The notes: generated by a model not told the origin, from the letters alone. Counted from the stretch's first letter, positions 4,626 to 13,231 are shown. The stretch is DNA of 16,086 nt from Bacteroidales bacterium (GCA_900771035.1 CAAGML010000004.1:1-16086), one strand, 5' to 3'. Numbers and translations: made by a program.

Positions 4626-7600
4626 TTATTTCACCTCCTTGCCCTCGCTATGTTTGAATATCTGCCAATACGATATAGGCATCATAATTACCACAAGCAC
4701 AATCGACAGCATTGTGCCGAAGCATATCACAACCCCCATAGGCATCCACAGCAAATCACCTGCTATAATCATCGGGATTACGCCAAGTGCCGTCGTGCAT
4801 GAGGTGAGGAATATAGGTCTCATACGGCGTTTCCCTGCCTCCATTGCCGCCGAACGAAGGTCATATCCCTGCTTGAAACGCAGTTCCTCGGCATATTCAA
4901 ACATGATAATTCCGTTTCTCACGATTATTCCCACCAACGAAATCAACCCGAGAACCGAGGTCAGTCCAAAGTCGAGGTTGAATATCCAAAGCCCGAAGAA
5001 TGCCCCGAAAAGGCATAGCGTCGATAGCACCATTGTCAGTGCTGCCAACGACAGTTTGCGGAAATGGCACAGCAGGAAGAGGAACAGCACGCTGACAGCC
5101 GCAAGGAATGCCATGGTGATTTCAGGGATGACCTTCTCGTTGATTGTGGCAAGACCTCCAGACTCAACCGTCACGCCTTCTGGAAGGTCCAGAGTTGATA
5201 TAAACCTGTCTATCTGTTTCTTAGCCTTCGGGTGACTCTGTCCGTATCTCAGGTCCGCGCCTATGCTTATCGCCTCCTCACCTGCAATTCTGTAGTATTG
5301 CTCCGCATCTATCTTTGGCGACATGGTGGCAACGCTGTTCAGTGGAACGCTCACGCCTGGTATTGTCGTAGGCACCATCTGCGAAGCAAGTGCATCGTAA
5401 GTGACAGTGTCCGAGATGTTATCATTGTATAGTACTACTGGAATCTTCTCATTTTCTTCGTAGAGTGTCGTTATCGGACGTCCGTTCATCGAACCTGTAA
5501 GATAGAGTGACAGCATTGTGCGGTTTATGCCAAGCCTTGCCGCCTCGTCAGGGTCCATGTTGATGCCTATCGACGAAATGAAACCGTCCGATGTGCTGCG
5601 TATGCACTGCAATTGGTCATCCATGCCGAGCATGTAATTCTTGATTGTGTCGGCTATTGGCTCCATCTCCTCGTAGGTCCCTCCCAACACATGATATTCC
5701 AACGGTGTAGGGGTAGCTTGATAGTCCATCTGCTTGTATTTCAGCGTGGCGTTGGGGAATATGTTGGCATATTTGCTCTGATACTCTTTTAGCAACTGGT
5801 TGGTCGCCCTCACCGATTTTGTGTTTACTATTATCTGTGCGAAGTTTGGTGATGGCAGCATTGGCGCGTATGTTGCCATGAAGCGTGGTGCCGAAGTCCC
5901 TGCGAATGTGGTGACTGACTTCACACGCTTGTCTGCCAACAGCATCTTCTCCAACGAATCTGTCACCTCGCGTGTCTGCGCCAATGTGGCGTTACTCTCC
6001 AAATAAACCTCTATCGCAAAGAATTTTCGTGCCGCACGTGGCATCATCTGTATGTTCAGTTGCATGAACATCACTATGCCAAGCAGCAGTGTGCCAATAC
6101 CTACCAGTATCGTGAGTTTTGGCACTCTGAAACAACGCTCCTGCAACCATTCATAACCGTTTTGCAGTGCATTGAAAAAAACATGCTGTATCTTCTCAAT
6201 CTTTGTCGGTTTGTGGCTTTCGTTGTCAGTCGGTTTTATGAATTTCACCTCTAACGACGGCACCACAAATACTGCGTAAGCTAACGAGGTTACCAACGCA
6301 AATGTGATTACCCAAGGGAACAGCCGCACAAAGTCACCCAGATAGCCTGAGATTACCTTTGGTATCGGAAAGAACATCATACAGATGGCTGACGTGGCAA
6401 GCAGCATTGGCACGATTAACTCAAAACCTGACTGCGACGCTGCGTCTATTGGGTTAACGCCTGGTGTCAGGTGTGCCATATATCCGTCCATCGTGATGAT
6501 TGAGTCGTCCACAATCATTCCAAGGGTGACTATGAGTCCTGCCAGTGTTACGGTGTTCAGTTCTATGCCTGACGCATACATTGCCGCGATTGCTATGGCA
6601 GTGCAGACAGGAACACCCGACGACGCTATCAGTGCGGATTTCATAGGAAAAAGCACCAGCATCACTGCGATAACCACCAGTATGGAAATCACGAGGTCAC
6701 GCAAAAACGAGATTACAGAATCATCGACAACTTTCGGTTGGTCGGTGATGCTTGACAGATGGACGCTCGGCGGAAGTGTCCTCTCGAAATCTTTCAGCAC
6801 TTTGTTCACGTCACGTCCGAAATCCACGATATTGTTCTTCTCACGCATCTCTATGCTGAGGATTATCGTCTCTTTGCCGTTGACGCTTACCGCCGACGAA
6901 GGCTTACTGTATCGGCGTTCCACTGTCGCTATATCTCTGAGACGCAGAGTGTTTCCTTGCGGGTCTGTATATACGATGTGGTCAGCAATCTCACCCTCTG
7001 TCGTCACGTTGCTGTTTATGTAGATTGGCGAGTTCAGACGGTCGGTTGACAGTGTACCGCTTGAGGCAAGGAATCCAGCCGTCTGGAAATCCAGCATCAA
7101 CGTGCTTGGCGAAATTCCGTATAATGACAATTTGTCAGCGTCAACCAGCACAGCTATCTCCTCGTCGCGTGTGCCTACGATTTTGACCGAGGCAAGCTCC
7201 TCTATGCTTTGCAGACGCTCCGACAAATCCTCTGCGTATTTTTTAAGTTCCGAAGGTCCCTTGTCGTCTGACTCTATCGTGACAAGCATTGCCGAGACCT
7301 CCGAGAATCCGTCAATCACAGCAACACCCAGCACTCCTGCCGGCAGACTTTGCTTTGCAGTATTCAGTTTATGCTTGATTTTCGACCACGTCTCGTCCTT
7401 CTCCTCCTGTGGCACCACCAGGTCAACATATATATAGCAGATGCCGTTTTTTGAATATGAGTATGTCGTCGAGCGTGACACCTCCGGAAATGCGAACAAT
7501 ATCTCCTCCAACGGTTTTGTCACTTGTTGCTCCACCTCTCGTGCTGAGGCTCCAGGATATACTGCGGCCACAAGTCCCTGCTTGATATGGAAAGTAGGGA

Positions 7601-7718
7601 ACTCGTCTTTGTTCATCCTGAATGTACCAATAATGCCGATAACCACAAGTGCGATTACTATTATCGTCACTATCTTTCCGTGAAGCACTGACCATGATAT
7701 AATATTCTTGCGTATCAT
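4626..7718 (-). CDS. RND-family efflux pump inner-membrane transporter
   Basis: The 1030-residue protein has the length and layout of AcrB-type RND permeases: TM1 at about 15-32, a large periplasmic loop, TM2-6 from about 338, a second loop, and TM8-12 near the C-terminus. The TM4 proton-relay pair is present (D404-D405 in TLGMIVDDSII). The TM10 position that is lysine in AcrB is R934 (IIVRNGIIMFEYAEEL), followed by the conserved AxxxAGxxRxRPIFLTS block. It exports drugs, bile acids or other amphiphiles with the adaptor encoded just upstream. I chose the ATG at 7718 rather than the in-frame TTG at 7736 because GGAGGGG lies 5 bases before the ATG. The gap to the adaptor stop is 14 bp. No outer-membrane channel gene follows. 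Substrate unknown. Confidence 0.93.
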   Translation of the reverse strand: MIRKNIISWSVLHGKIVTIIVIALVVIGIIGTFRMNKDEFPTFHIKQGLVAAVYPGASAREVEQQVTKPLEEILFAFPEVSRSTTYSYSKNGICYIYVDLVVPQEEKDETWSKIKHKLNTAKQSLPAGVLGVAVIDGFSEVSAMLVTIESDDKGPSELKKYAEDLSERLQSIEELASVKIVGTRDEEIAVLVDADKLSLYGISPSTLMLDFQTAGFLASSGTLSTDRLNSPIYINSNVTTEGEIADHIVYTDPQGNTLRLRDIATVERRYSKPSSAVSVNGKETIILSIEMREKNNIVDFGRDVNKVLKDFERTLPPSVHLSSITDQPKVVDDSVISFLRDLVISILVVIAVMLVLFPMKSALIASSGVPVCTAIAIAAMYASGIELNTVTLAGLIVTLGMIVDDSIITMDGYMAHLTPGVNPIDAASQSGFELIVPMLLATSAICMMFFPIPKVISGYLGDFVRLFPWVITFALVTSLAYAVFVVPSLEVKFIKPTDNESHKPTKIEKIQHVFFNALQNGYEWLQERCFRVPKLTILVGIGTLLLGIVMFMQLNIQMMPRAARKFFAIEVYLESNATLAQTREVTDSLEKMLLADKRVKSVTTFAGTSAPRFMATYAPMLPSPNFAQIIVNTKSVRATNQLLKEYQSKYANIFPNATLKYKQMDYQATPTPLEYHVLGGTYEEMEPIADTIKNYMLGMDDQLQCIRSTSDGFISSIGINMDPDEAARLGINRTMLSLYLTGSMNGRPITTLYEENEKIPVVLYNDNISDTVTYDALASQMVPTTIPGVSVPLNSVATMSPKIDAEQYYRIAGEEAISIGADLRYGQSHPKAKKQIDRFISTLDLPEGVTVESGGLATINEKVIPEITMAFLAAVSVLFLFLLCHFRKLSLAALTMVLSTLCLFGAFFGLWIFNLDFGLTSVLGLISLVGIIVRNGIIMFEYAEELRFKQGYDLRSAAMEAGKRRMRPIFLTSCTTALGVIPMIIAGDLLWMPMGVVICFGTMLSIVLVVIMMPISYWQIFKHSEGKEVK

Positions 7719-7723
7719 GACAA

Positions 7724-7730
7724 CCCCTCC
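7724..7730 (-). promoter_or_regulatory. Strong ribosome-binding site that fixes the RND start
   Basis: The minus strand reads AAAGGAGGGG, 5 bases before the ATG at 7718. Such a full Shine-Dalgarno is uncommon in Bacteroidetes and argues against the upstream TTG (7736), which would place this site inside the coding sequence. Confidence 0.6.
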
Positions 7731-7732
7731 TT

Positions 7733-8743
7733 TCAATATTCAACCTTCATTCCTGTGCTCACTTTTTGCGAACCTTTCACTATGACAGCCTTGCCGAACG
7801 ACAGCCCCTCGTGTACGATTACGCCTCTTCCCACGAACTCTCCCACGGTGATATATACCTTGCTTACAGTCGAATCACTCTCCACGCACCACACGTATTT
7901 CCCGTTATTGTCCATACGTATCACGTCCGCTGGAATGACCACCACGCCCTTCAGTTGCTCTGACTCAGGATAGACTTTGCACATCATCCCCGGCATTAGT
8001 TCCTTGTCTTTCACGAGTGGCCTCAGTTGGCAACTGTAAGTATGCGAAAGCGGTGAGCCTACGATACCCTTGCTCTCAACCACAGCCTTTATCCTGCGTG
8101 AGATTGACGGCAGCAGGACAGTGGCGGTGTCTGACATTCCAAGTTTGTTGATGCTCTTTTCAGGGACGGAGATTGAGAATGTCACATCTGAAATATCCAT
8201 CACGGTCGCTATCTGCGACGCAGGCGTAACCTCAACCCCCACATTTGCGTTAAGCATTGAGACCATGCCCGAGAACGGGGCTTTTATCTTACATTCCGAC
8301 AATGCGTTACGGCTCGCCGCGGCAGTTGACCTCGCTTGTTCCACTCGTGTTCTCAGTTCTACCATCTTGACATCCGGGATACCTTTCGACTCATATACGC
8401 TCTCAGCCCTTGCCAGACCGTCCTCTGCCTGTCTCAGAGCAGCCTCCGCCGCTGTCGCTGCTGATTTCAGACTCTGCGACTCAATCTCCGCAATAACTGT
8501 CCCCGCCTTGACAAAACTCCCCTCTCTGACGTTAACTTTGACTATTTGCCCTTGATGTAGCGAGAAAACCGATGCCTCCTTAATCGGTTCAACATAGCCT
8601 ATATAACATGTCGATGCGTACTCAGACAACGAGTCAATCCGCATAACCTCCACCCTCACAGGCGTGGTTTTCTCTTTTTTCCTAATCGCATTGCAACCAG
8701 CCAGCAGTGCGATAAGTCCTAAAATAACAACTTGTTTTTTCAT
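7733..8743 (-). CDS. RND efflux adaptor lipoprotein (membrane fusion protein)
   Basis: The 336-residue precursor starts MKKQVVILGLIALLAGC, a lipoprotein signal with lipobox LAGC and lipidated C17. The mature part follows the HlyD/AcrA order: a lipoyl half-motif around IVKVNVREGSFVKAGTVIAEI (about 68-88), an alpha-helical hairpin rich in Ala/Glu/Arg (about 90-148), the second lipoyl half KIKAPFSGMVS, then beta-barrel and membrane-proximal domains. It would be anchored to the inner membrane and bridge the RND pump to a TolC-type channel. It is the first gene of a two-gene operon; the pump follows after 14 bp. A 35-bp dyad 22 bp upstream of the ATG is the obvious candidate control site. No regulator gene lies beside it. 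Confidence 0.92.
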   Translation of the reverse strand: MKKQVVILGLIALLAGCNAIRKKEKTTPVRVEVMRIDSLSEYASTCYIGYVEPIKEASVFSLHQGQIVKVNVREGSFVKAGTVIAEIESQSLKSAATAAEAALRQAEDGLARAESVYESKGIPDVKMVELRTRVEQARSTAAASRNALSECKIKAPFSGMVSMLNANVGVEVTPASQIATVMDISDVTFSISVPEKSINKLGMSDTATVLLPSISRRIKAVVESKGIVGSPLSHTYSCQLRPLVKDKELMPGMMCKVYPESEQLKGVVVIPADVIRMDNNGKYVWCVESDSTVSKVYITVGEFVGRGVIVHEGLSFGKAVIVKGSQKVSTGMKVEY

Positions 8744-8765
8744 TTTGAATTGGTCTTATTATGCA

Positions 8766-8800
8766 GACTAATAAATAGAAACAGTTTCAACTTATTAGTC
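8766..8800. promoter_or_regulatory. 35-bp dyad (operator or hairpin) upstream of the efflux operon
   Basis: Two nested inverted repeats share one centre at base 8783: outer arms GACTAATAA/TTATTAGTC (9 bp, perfect) and inner arms GAAAC/GTTTC (5 bp, perfect). Overall 15 of 17 pairs are complementary. It lies between hydE and the adaptor gene, 22 bp before the adaptor ATG. No T-run follows on either strand, so a classical terminator is unlikely. A repressor binding site or an mRNA leader hairpin fits better. Confidence 0.55.
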
Positions 8801-8826
8801 ATTCGATTTTCCGTTTCCTAAAAATA

Positions 8827-9825
8827 TTATTCCCAATCCCCTCTTGTCAGTGTCAGCCTTTTCCCGATGGCCTTCAGCCTCTTCCCGGTCAACTCTAATG
8901 ATTCCGCCGCATCGCTACCCGTAATCCTCTTATTATCGTATATTGTGTATTTTCCCCTTTCGCTCATTGGTGTTATGTTTGGCATAATCACATTAGCCCC
9001 TGCCATCACCCCACGTTCCATACCGTCCTCCAGGATAGTGCCAAGAGCCGTGGTAGCAGGCATCAGCAGATGGGGGTCTATCAGCCTTATCACCGAAAGC
9101 AGACGTAATGTCATTTCGGCTGACCCATGACTATACTTATCAAAAAGCGTGCCAGCCGCAGGGATGAAAGGACCGATACCCACCATCGCAGGACGCAGTT
9201 CTTCTATCAGACGTATATCCTCTATATACCCCTTCACCGAACACCCCGGTGCTCCTACCATGAAACCACACCCCGTCTGATACCCTAATCTCTGCAAATC
9301 CCTGAGACACCTCAGTCTGTTGTCGTACGACATCTCCTTTGGGTGCAGCCTCTCATACAAGCTTTTGTCCGCCGCCTCATGCCTCAGCAGATAACGGTCT
9401 GCGCCAGCCTCACGCCACAACCTGTAACTCTTCTCCTCACGCTCACCTACCGACAGGGTTACGGCAACATCCGCATGTCTCTCCTTCACTCTTCTCACAA
9501 TCTCCGCTATCCTCTCGTCCGTGAACCACATATCCTCACCTCCCTGTAGCACAAAAGACCTTAAACCCATCTCATACCCATCGTCGCACGCTTTCAGAAT
9601 AGCGTCAGGCGAAAGTCTGTACCTCTCGGCTTTAAGGTTGTCCCTTCTCAACCCACAGTAGTAACAGTTGTTCCTGCAATAACTCGAAATCTCCACAAGC
9701 CCACGTGCGAAAACCCTGTCGCCATAGACACTCTCAGCCGCCATTCTTGCCCTTCCGTGCAATTCCTCAACCTCACTGACATCCTCCGTTGTCAGCAATT
9801 CTGTTATTTCACCGTCGGTCATCAT
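8827..9825 (-). CDS. hydE: [FeFe]-hydrogenase H-cluster maturase HydE (radical SAM)
   Basis: The 332-residue protein carries the radical-SAM [4Fe-4S] motif C50-x3-C54-x2-C57 within ISSYCRNNCYYCGLRRDN, a stretch characteristic of HydE. Further HydE blocks are RYRLSPDAIL, FVLQGGED, the LRHEAADKSLYERLHP segment, GFMVGAPG, GIGPFIPAAGT, MPATTALGTI and GANVIMPNITPMSERGKYTIYD. HydE acts with HydG and HydF to build the diiron subcluster of [FeFe]-hydrogenase; neither partner nor the hydrogenase is in this window. Its ATG overlaps the stop of the mechanosensitive channel gene (ATGA), so it is translationally coupled and last in a three-gene operon. The related PylB and BioB families fit less well. Length is slightly below the usual ~350. 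Confidence 0.92.
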   Translation of the reverse strand: MMTDGEITELLTTEDVSEVEELHGRARMAAESVYGDRVFARGLVEISSYCRNNCYYCGLRRDNLKAERYRLSPDAILKACDDGYEMGLRSFVLQGGEDMWFTDERIAEIVRRVKERHADVAVTLSVGEREEKSYRLWREAGADRYLLRHEAADKSLYERLHPKEMSYDNRLRCLRDLQRLGYQTGCGFMVGAPGCSVKGYIEDIRLIEELRPAMVGIGPFIPAAGTLFDKYSHGSAEMTLRLLSVIRLIDPHLLMPATTALGTILEDGMERGVMAGANVIMPNITPMSERGKYTIYDNKRITGSDAAESLELTGKRLKAIGKRLTLTRGDWE

Positions 9826-12308
9826 TTCTTTATCGTAACATCCATCTGGTTGAATGGAATCTCAATACCGTTTTCTCTGAACAACTTAAATACCAGTTCC
9901 TTGACCTCTGTCTTATATCCTATCTGACACTCAGGTCTGACATTTTGTTTTATGGCTATCTGCACTGAGCTCTCACGAAATTCGTCAAACGCAATCTTAA
10001 TACCATATTCAGGGTCAAGCACTTTTCTTCCGAAAGCATCTTCCCTCTCCAACTCTCCCTGCAATGCCTCCATCAGCAACCTGCGCACCCTGTCAATATC
10101 CGAGTTATACGAAATCCCCACGGTGATTTTCGTAAATTCGTAAGGCGTGTTTTTTGTGATATTCTTGAAGTTCAGATTGAACAGCGTGGTGTTTGTGAAC
10201 GACACCACAGGTCCCTCGATGGTTTGTATGTCTGTGCTCTGATATGCTATCCTCGTCACAATACCTCTCACTCCGTCGCACTCTATCATATCTCCCACCC
10301 TCACACGGCCGGACATCAGCTGAATGCCGTAAATGAAGTTGTTCAGCACGTCTTTCATCGCCAGACCTATACCTGCCGCCAGACCTGCCACTATTGCCGA
10401 AAGTGCACCTACGGGTATCTTCAGCAGTATTACGGCATATATGGCGAAAAGTCCCCAGAACACTATTCCAATCACGTTGTTTGCCAGTGTCAGGTTCACC
10501 TCGTTTTTGCTTATGTGTTCCTGTCCTGACTCCCTCATCGCTTTCTCGTATTTGTTCACTCTGTACAACGATTTGAACAGGTAGTTCAGGTAGCGGAATA
10601 TGAAGAACAGCACACCAACCGACACAAGTTTGAATATCGACACCTCCAGCATCACGTCATCGCCTGTACCTACCGATAGCAGAGTCTTGAGCAACAGGTA
10701 TCTGAAACTTCCCCCAAGGTTGAACAGCTCAGCCGCTAACCATACGCACAAAACCACCGACAGCAGTGCGCACACAGGAATGACCACCTGCATCAGAAGG
10801 TCAAACAGCCACGTGATACGTATGAAGTCCCCCTTTTGGTTTGTTGATGCCATACTGTGGCTTGCGGCATATTTCTGTCTGCGACGCTCCATCCTTTTTG
10901 AATCGTAATATAGAAGCAACGAGCGCAATGCGTATATAGTGGCAAGAAACGCCGTCTGGAACAGCCAATATAACTGAAATTGCAACGCCATGAAAATAAA
11001 CCCGACAATCGCCGACACAGCAGATGTGGCCATCATGCCGAACGAAACCCACTGGTACGTCAGTATCACGCCTGACAGTTTCCGCCTCAGTCCTATCACT
11101 ATCATCAGTTGCCACAGTGTGGCTACTATCGTGACAGGAGCAATCACCAGGTTCAGCAGACGGTCAGGCACGAAAACCATCCTGCACATCATCACGAAAA
11201 GTCCCAACAGTATGACAGGCAGGAACGAGTGGAAAACGTCTCTCGCATGTTCTGCCGGCATACCTATCAATATAGCCAGCAGCAGTGCTCCCAACATCCA
11301 CATGAATATCAGCATCAGGTTGACAGCCACGCCGTTGAACAGCATCGGCAGTGTGAATGATGTCACAAACACTACCACTGTGTAAAGTATCGTCACGTCT
11401 AACAGTGTCACCAAAGGACGCACCATCCTGAAACGCTCCGTCTGTAGTCTCTTCAGCTTATGCGACAGAACCAGGACAACCGCCACGCTCAGCAACACTA
11501 TAATTCCAAGGAACACCAGATGCCACAGCAAAGCCGTCAGCAGGTGCCCCCCACGCCATCTGCTGCCCTTCACCCTCCCCGTCGAACTGTATTTCAGGCC
11601 ACAGTCTCGCTTCACTTGCCGCCAGTATGAAGGCAGGGACGTGACGACAGTCAGAAAACCATCCTGTCCTGTCACGTAAATCTCTTTCTGTATTGCCGAA
11701 TAATGGATCTTCGCATACTCGAATGCATCACTCAGGTTTTCCCTCATATTGGCATACATAATGCTGTCCTGACGGATTTGCCGCCGCTCCGCCTGATAAG
11801 TCCCAAGAATGAGCGACACGTAATAGACACAGGTGTCAAGGTCTGTCATAGCCTCTTCAGTCAGGTTGTTATGGTTACTTTTTCCCAGTTCTGTCAACGA
11901 ACTGTACAACCTCTTGTAACGGTCTATACCGTTGTCTAACACGTCAATATTGCCGTAATTAGGCTTTCCCAAACTTCTGAAAGAGAAATACTGCCTGAAC
12001 ACCTGGCTCATCGCATACGTCTGGTCGAAAGTGAACCCCTCGTCCTGCGAGTAGAGCATCAGCTCCAGTTCGTTGCACCTGCGTGTCATCTCAACCATAT
12101 TCTTACGCTGCAACTCTTTCAGGTCATCGCCTTTCTGCCTCTCTATGCGGTCACGCTGCAACTGACGGTACTCCTGCCTCAGCTCTTCTTTCAGCACGCC
12201 GACCGTCTGTCCGAAACTCTTCTCGTTAAACACTGCATACGCGTCTCCGCACCACAGGCATAGCAACACAAACACAACCAAGACCCGGATATTTAACCTC
12301 TTAGCCAT
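9822..12308 (-). CDS. Large MscS-family mechanosensitive channel
   Basis: The 828-residue protein starts with a signal peptide (MAKRLNIRVLVVFVLLCLWCGDAYA, cleavage after A25). A charged, helical periplasmic domain follows (about 26-250; coiled-coil-like KEELRQEYRQLQRDRIERQK). Then come about 10-11 membrane spans and a C-terminal MscS module. The pore helix is AIVAGLAAGIGLAMKDVLNNF (G/A packing, GIGLA at about 646). The beta domain shows VRVGDMIECDGVRGIVTRI, QSTDIQTIEG and FTNTTLFN, followed by the alpha/beta cytoplasmic part. This is the MscK/MscM-like layout but with a smaller periplasmic domain. It would open under membrane tension to release solutes. I chose the ATG at 12308 over the TTG at 12332 because the signal peptide begins there. 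It lies 10 bp after the ZIP gene and overlaps hydE by 4 bp. Confidence 0.9.
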   Translation of the reverse strand: MAKRLNIRVLVVFVLLCLWCGDAYAVFNEKSFGQTVGVLKEELRQEYRQLQRDRIERQKGDDLKELQRKNMVEMTRRCNELELMLYSQDEGFTFDQTYAMSQVFRQYFSFRSLGKPNYGNIDVLDNGIDRYKRLYSSLTELGKSNHNNLTEEAMTDLDTCVYYVSLILGTYQAERRQIRQDSIMYANMRENLSDAFEYAKIHYSAIQKEIYVTGQDGFLTVVTSLPSYWRQVKRDCGLKYSSTGRVKGSRWRGGHLLTALLWHLVFLGIIVLLSVAVVLVLSHKLKRLQTERFRMVRPLVTLLDVTILYTVVVFVTSFTLPMLFNGVAVNLMLIFMWMLGALLLAILIGMPAEHARDVFHSFLPVILLGLFVMMCRMVFVPDRLLNLVIAPVTIVATLWQLMIVIGLRRKLSGVILTYQWVSFGMMATSAVSAIVGFIFMALQFQLYWLFQTAFLATIYALRSLLLYYDSKRMERRRQKYAASHSMASTNQKGDFIRITWLFDLLMQVVIPVCALLSVVLCVWLAAELFNLGGSFRYLLLKTLLSVGTGDDVMLEVSIFKLVSVGVLFFIFRYLNYLFKSLYRVNKYEKAMRESGQEHISKNEVNLTLANNVIGIVFWGLFAIYAVILLKIPVGALSAIVAGLAAGIGLAMKDVLNNFIYGIQLMSGRVRVGDMIECDGVRGIVTRIAYQSTDIQTIEGPVVSFTNTTLFNLNFKNITKNTPYEFTKITVGISYNSDIDRVRRLLMEALQGELEREDAFGRKVLDPEYGIKIAFDEFRESSVQIAIKQNVRPECQIGYKTEVKELVFKLFRENGIEIPFNQMDVTIKK

Positions 12309-12318
12309 AAGCCTGTTT

Positions 12319-13065
12319 TTATATATTATCAATAACCAACAAAGTCAGAAAACCCACAAGCAACGCATATGTCGCCTGTTTCTGATACCCATGCGCATGA
12401 GTCTCAGGTATCATCTCATCTGATGTCACATACAACATCGCTCCTCCCGCAAAACCCAGCAGCACAGGAATGAGAAACACCGAAATCGACCCAATTCCAA
12501 AACCCAGCCACACCCCTATCACCTGCAACATGCCAATGCCCAACGAAATCATCATTGTCCTGAACGTTGACACACCTGCCAACAGCAACGGTGCTATAAT
12601 CACCATGGCTTCTGGTATATTCTGCAATGACAGACCGATTGTCACGCTCCACGAAGGATTCTCCTCGCTCATGCTTATGCCTGCCGCCATTCCCTCTGGA
12701 ATCTTATGCAACGCTATGGCCAGCACAAACAGCAGAACCCTGTTCAGAGTATGGTTGTTCTGGTGCTGCTCCGGGTCAAGTCCCGTAATGTTGTGCATGT
12801 GCGGTGTCACAATATCCAACAGGTTCAGGAACAATGCCCCGACTATCACTCCCGCGCACACGACACCTTTGGCTATCCACCCCTCTGCGTCATCAAAACC
12901 TTCCAGTATCAGCCCTATTGTCGAGGCTGCCAACATCACGCCCGTACAGAAACCAAGCACGACGTCATTCCATTTATGGGGCATATTCTTGACAAACATT
13001 CCCAAGACACACCCCAACAACGTAGCCCCGCCCAACGAGGCTGCCGAAATCCAAACTATATTCAT
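12319..13065 (-). CDS. ZIP-family divalent metal transporter
   Basis: From the ATG at 13065 the protein has 248 residues and about eight hydrophobic spans. The metal-binding helices are clear: H120-K-I-P-E124-G in ALHKIPEGMAAG (TM4) and N149-I-P-E152 in LQNIPEAMVI (TM5), with an LDxxxPHMH loop before them and SDEMIPETHAHG near the end. These are the ZIP signatures, with Lys in place of the Asn of the common HNIPEG. It imports Zn2+ and possibly Fe2+ or Mn2+ across the inner membrane. A longer frame to 13197 adds 44 low-quality residues that cover the upstream palindrome, so I reject that start. It is the first gene of the zip-mscS-hydE operon. Its exact metal cannot be read from sequence. Confidence 0.9.
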   Translation of the reverse strand: MNIVWISAASLGGATLLGCVLGMFVKNMPHKWNDVVLGFCTGVMLAASTIGLILEGFDDAEGWIAKGVVCAGVIVGALFLNLLDIVTPHMHNITGLDPEQHQNNHTLNRVLLFVLAIALHKIPEGMAAGISMSEENPSWSVTIGLSLQNIPEAMVIIAPLLLAGVSTFRTMMISLGIGMLQVIGVWLGFGIGSISVFLIPVLLGFAGGAMLYVTSDEMIPETHAHGYQKQATYALLVGFLTLLVIDNI

Positions 13066-13231
13066 CTTTGTTACTTTTTTCTTATGTAAGTTGATAATGC
13101 CATTAGGCATTAGATATGGTGGCCAGCCATTCTTATGCCGGAAAAAAAGATTGGTTGTCTTTTCTTTGACACATACAAAACTTGAGCAACGGTACATTAA
13201 CGGTATATTGACCTATCCATAGCCCTGCCTT
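13066..13231. promoter_or_regulatory. Promoter region of the ZIP-mscS-hydE operon
   Basis: This is a 166-bp gap between the symporter stop and the ZIP start. No perfect TAnnTTTG box was found on the minus strand. The nearest is TACCGTTG (complement of 13187-13194), one base off the consensus. An 18-bp palindrome lies at 13095-13112, between that box and the ATG. Confidence 0.35.
13095..13112. promoter_or_regulatory. 18-bp palindrome, candidate metalloregulator operator
   Basis: TAATGCC-ATTA-GGCATTA: two perfect 7-bp arms around a 4-base centre that is not itself a palindrome, 29 bp upstream of the ZIP ATG. Size and position suit a dimeric repressor of a metal-uptake gene (Fur/Zur or DtxR/MntR type). 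Assignment to any of these is inference. Confidence 0.45.

Noticed and set aside
4619..4636. AGGTGA/TCACCT hairpin at the end of the RND gene as a terminator
   Set aside because: The stem is only 6 bp, overlaps the stop codon, and has no T-run on either strand.
4621..5235. 204-codon plus-strand open frame opposite the RND gene
   Set aside because: It is the complement of conserved RND coding sequence, with no recognisable domain.
4279..8743. A defence island linking the DUF3990 remnant with the RND pump
   Set aside because: The two are convergent and unrelated in function. Only the DUF3990 cassette is toxin-like, and it is broken.
12309..12332. TTG start of the mechanosensitive channel gene inside the ZIP gene
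   Set aside because: The ATG at 12308 begins a clean signal peptide. The TTG version would add eight residues with no support.
13066..13197. 44-residue N-terminal extension of the ZIP protein
   Set aside because: It is not part of the ZIP fold, and it covers the palindrome and likely promoter. The ATG at 13065 directly precedes the first membrane span.
12470..13222. 250-codon plus-strand open frame opposite the ZIP gene
   Set aside because: It lies antisense to a strongly supported ZIP transporter, is rich in Pro/Ser/Thr/Ile as expected from the complement of hydrophobic codons, and shows no family motif.
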